From NCBI GenBank assembly GCA_001414485.1, contig LLEY01000084.1:62001-126000 (forward strand): a stretch of 64,000 nucleotides of DNA, given 5' to 3'. The notes beneath the pieces were generated by a model. That model saw only the letters and a list, made by a program, of their open reading frames with translations. It searched no databases and was not told where the DNA came from. This document shows, in pieces, positions 60,376 to 64,000 of the stretch (within the stretch, counting starts at the first letter, position 1; the number at the start of each line of letters is the position of its first letter). The position numbers and the translations under genes are program-made. The DNA comes from Calycina herbarum (Eukaryota > Ascomycota > Leotiomycetes > Helotiales > Pezizellaceae).

Positions 60376-63300
60376 GATTCCACAACGGATTTGACTGGTC
60401 ATTTTGTGCATTTTTGCGAGCTTTATCTACCATGGTTGCATTTTTCTGGCGTTTTCTTGTTTTCTTCTAGGTTCACTGGCACGTCCGGATTATTCTCGCC
60501 GGAAATATGCCCAGGACTCCTGCTTGCTTGATGGTTCCAGACCACTTTTTGTTAAGCCAACAACAGTCTCTTTGTTTCAGACTCCAAGGTGCTAAAAGCA
60601 CTCGAACCGGATTTGAATACCCAGAGATGTTTTTACCCCAGGATGAACCATTCCGTATAACGTTCTTGCGATGACATGCATTTTGAAACGGGAGCGACGA
60701 TCATATTTCCGGAATTCCACGAGATCACGGACTTATGTACTCTTGCACGCTCAGGTTACCTCTTTTTAATGCCTTTACGAACCAGGATTCGGGGGAAGAA
60801 GATGGTCATTTTTGATAATTTTCGCGGGACTACTGTTTAGTGCATCAGTGATAGCATACATACAGGCCATTTTGGCGCTCCGGTGTTTGCTCTTTCTATA
60901 CCCTCGGCCGGCTAGCTGCCTGGATCCTTTACTGCGTTAGGTCTGTAATATCTGAGTGCACATTCTCTTTCGACAATTTCATATAGTGGGTATACTGGAA
61001 TCGCTAGAGAATAGCTTGGGTTCGGACCAGGCAGCACGGAGAGGTGTTTGTATATAATCATCCCCAGCTATTGGAACATTGCAACGGAAATTTTCCACAT
61101 CAACAGCTCGCTGCTTCTTTCCATTTCCGCTGGACAATCCATGGATAATGGACCTTGGGGTTCTTACTGATTTCACAGAACTTTCTGCCTTCGACAATAC
61201 CATTGGGAACTTTACTGAAACCCCCACATGGACTGGTCATTCCTGGAGATCACCAGGATAGCTCAGGATAGCTTTCAGCCGAAGCTTGTCTTCCCTTTTT
61301 GGACCTGCCTCAGCCTCAAGGCATCAATTATGATTTTGCGGAGAGAAGGTAATGCTCGTCTTGATTCATGTACCCTGGATGCCCAATCTCATCAGCAGCC
61401 TGCCTCAACCTACAAACTACGTTCGCAAAATACCATCAAGGATTTCAATACTTAGCCAGCGAGATCATTAAATTGACCCTGGTAGATATTCGGCGTTTGA
61501 ATTGTCGACATCTGAAGCCACAGAAAATGGATCCATATTATACCAAGAATGCTGGGACCAGTTATCTCTTCGCGGATTTACTCTTGTCATTCTTCCACGG
61601 GATTCCCCACTGTGATTTGTTCCAACAATCCCAAGGATGAAGGATGTTCCGAATTTTATCTACCTATCCACTTGGACCTTTCATACTCCGCTCCGAGAAT
61701 GGAACGCCCACATTTACTTTCCAATGGATTTTATTCAGAGATTGTTTCTCAGCCAGAAATCTATCTTACACCTTCTGAGCTAGATGCTTCTGCTTACATG
61801 CACGTACAGGATCTTTCCTTTTCTGAATTGTTTCTTACGAAATTTCTTCATCTCGACTTGGGCTATGAGCTGACTTTGTCTTTCTGTTTTTAGGTTGATG
61901 AGGGAATACTATTTTTGGGTTTGGTTCGGTGAGAACATAGGGAGAGAGATGCTGTTGGGCTTGGGACTTTGAGATGTCTTATTGATCTACTCTTGGATTT
62001 GGGCAAGGGTGTTTTTGGGATGTGAACGGGCCGTGTTATAGATTTTGCATCAAGGTTGGGGCACCATGGCATGGTGGTGTCGCTGCACACACGCTTGAGG
62101 GATTGGAAATACGGATGGGCTTGGATTCGGGAACTTGGGATTGATTGGCCTATCGGTAGACTTTGATGTGTGTCTTGGCTTTGTGTATAACAACATGGTT
62201 TCTGGGACGTGGGTTTATGTCAATATCAGAGGAATCTTATGTAGGGAATGTTACTCGATTTCTGGACTTGATGACTGTTCACAGTAGTGGAACAAGAATG
62301 AGACTATTCCGTTGGCCACTGGGTGGCATTTGGCCAGACTGGGTATTGGCTCGACTGGTGTGGTCGTGGCAAGGATTTCGCAAGGAAGTTGTTGAGGAGT
62401 TGGCGAGGAGGGATTTAGAATTCAGTAAGGAGACTCGAGGGGATCAAGTCCCTGGTCAGGTCTACATTCAGGGCAGAGTGCGAGGGAAGGAACGACCTCA
62501 TATCTCGGTTTTCTTGTCTGGGTCGACCTGACGGAAGCTCATGGGGGTCTGCAAGCGTGGACCACAATTCCGCGGCGTTGAGGTCGAAGTCGTTCCTCCC
62601 TCGACTTGATCTCGCCCCGATGCCCCTCGTCGACCTCGACCTGGAACTTGGACCACATTTCCCCGTTGGAATTTTGTCGAGGAAGGTCGTTCCTTCCTTG
62701 ACCTAACAAGACAGGAGGGGTTGATCGAGTTGATCGAGTTGAGAACCTGAAGGAAGGCACGACTCCCAACCCACGTCCCGATCCGGACTAGCTATGAGTA
62801 TAAACCCCCCTCGGATTCCCTATATATGATTTTTTTTTGTCATGAAAAACGAATCGCGGGGGTTGGGAGGCAATTTTGATGGTTGCTAGGGGGTTTTGTT
62901 TCTTATACTTGGACCATAAGAGGTGAAATACATAGGTGCATTTGACGTTGTCCATTGCGCGCCTCTGCTCTAGCCTACGTATCTTGCGGTGTCTGACAGC
63001 GTTCGCGGTTCGACATGCTAGAGTGAAGCGCTGATGTCGTAGCATTGAGGGCAAGATTCGAATCACCTTCATTGCTTGTGAGGTTGCAATCGGTGGCGGT
63101 AATTGTAAAGACTGCATGCTCTCCCGTCCCACGCCGCCGATGCTCGCTGCTTGGAAATCTCAGTGAAGATAAAGATACGGGTAGGAAAGAGAGAGTGTGT
63201 AAGGGGAAGATAGTTCTCCTGCCTTTTGTGAGAGGACATGAGCGGGTGAAGAGGGCAGGAAAACATCAGGAAAAGAGGGTGGCAGAGAACGGAACCAGAA

Positions 63301-64000
63301 GAAGAAAGCAGGGAGAGAGCAGGAAGAGGAAAGATGGTAGGAAAGAGAGGGCAAGAGTGATGAAAGCATTTTTCCTTTAACTCCGAGTTCCATATTGGTC
63401 CAGGAGACCTAATTCCCGGTATTTCATGTCATGATATTCCACAATATGAGAGAAGATGGTTTCGGATTTGAATGTGAGAGTTCGGAGTATAAATCACAGC
63501 GGGATTAGCGTTTTGAGAAGTGGGGTTAAATCATGATGCCCAGCAAAGGAGCTACTTATTTACGGGTCGAGAGTTCGGTAGAGGAATAAGGAAGTCAGGA
63601 GAGTGAGGGTGAGGAGAGAGAGAAATGGGCAGGAAAGTTGGAGGTGAGGTGGGGGTGGTATGGAAGTCAGTAAGACGCATGGAAATATGGCAATGAAGAG
63701 TCCACAAGGAACTTTGATATGGTCATTGATCCCATAGAAATACTCTTCCCCTAGAAAAGCACGTGTACTAATGTTTGCGATAGTGGTTATCTTCTAGTTT
63801 ACTATTGGAAATGAAAGTTGCTCGAAAGATATTTCCCATGTATCATCATAAGCATCCATCGAATTTTCAAATTTCCCTTAAAAGTTTACCCTGCTCATTG
63901 CTATGTCTGAGATATTACTATGTGGAATGAGATTTGGAGAGCAAAAAGCTGCGTTTTTCAGTTAGTGAGGCGAGTTGTTACTTTAACTCATAATCCACCC
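60376..64000. other. Intergenic, no gene seen
   Basis: About 3.6 kb to the window end. Short frames at 61079-61893 and 62163-62531 are not ATG-led or carry no domain. Positions 62560-62890 contain short repeats of the GTCGTTCCTTCC type and a segment resembling 6750-6900. The last kilobase is GA-rich (63160-63380, 63590-63680). Confidence 0.5.

Noticed and set aside
62163..62531. 122-codon plus frame
   Set aside because: Not ATG-led at the given start and no recognised motif; surrounding DNA looks non-coding.
1..64000. CRISPR array, operons, rRNA
   Set aside because: No regularly spaced repeats with unique spacers; the genome is fungal with intron-bearing genes, and no rRNA-like sequence was seen.

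Overview
The window is nuclear DNA of a filamentous ascomycete (Pezizomycotina). Leotiomycetes is a guess from the style of the proteins, not a demonstrated placement. The signs are many short GT-AG introns (mostly 47-70 bp, often with a CTAAC-type branch site), HET and NACHT-type genes, and a fungal gene set: och1, xylose reductase, Bem46-like hydrolase, Pfa5 and an RfeG-like protein. Gene models below were spliced by eye from the sequence. For the fully modelled genes the exon lengths add up to an intact frame.

Left part (1-10.7 kb): an AT-rich, repeat-bearing stretch with an ACTCTGAGTA minisatellite, a five-exon HET-domain gene carrying a MITE in an intron, a small predicted prenylated coiled-coil protein, and a decayed NACHT (NLR-like) gene whose stop codons are mostly explained by C-to-T type transitions. 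It looks like a small self/non-self recognition neighbourhood.

Central housekeeping part (11-36 kb): ribosomal protein eL20 (-) and csn12 (+) diverge. They are followed by a BTB/POZ protein, an alpha/beta hydrolase diverging from sds22, xylose reductase, a B12D/MLRQ-like mitochondrial protein, an RRM protein, och1, an acyl-CoA synthetase and a nine-exon APC-family permease. A tRNA-Gly(GCC) gene with a 29-nt intron closes this block at 36.5 kb.

Gene-poor part (36.6-53.9 kb): only pfa5 (DHHC palmitoyltransferase) is a standard gene. Scattered here are four tiny cysteine-rich ORFs of one zinc-finger-like family (40.2, 43.9 and two in tandem at 50.3-50.6 kb, two of them below 60 codons), a tRNA relic, MITE relics and fragments of open frame that look like decayed genes.

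Right part (53.9-64 kb): DNA polymerase eta and an RfeG-like gene with a long leader, then about 3.6 kb in which I see no convincing gene. The housekeeping genes are functionally unrelated to each other. The coherent themes are the HET/NLR pair and the dispersed cysteine-rich miniprotein family.
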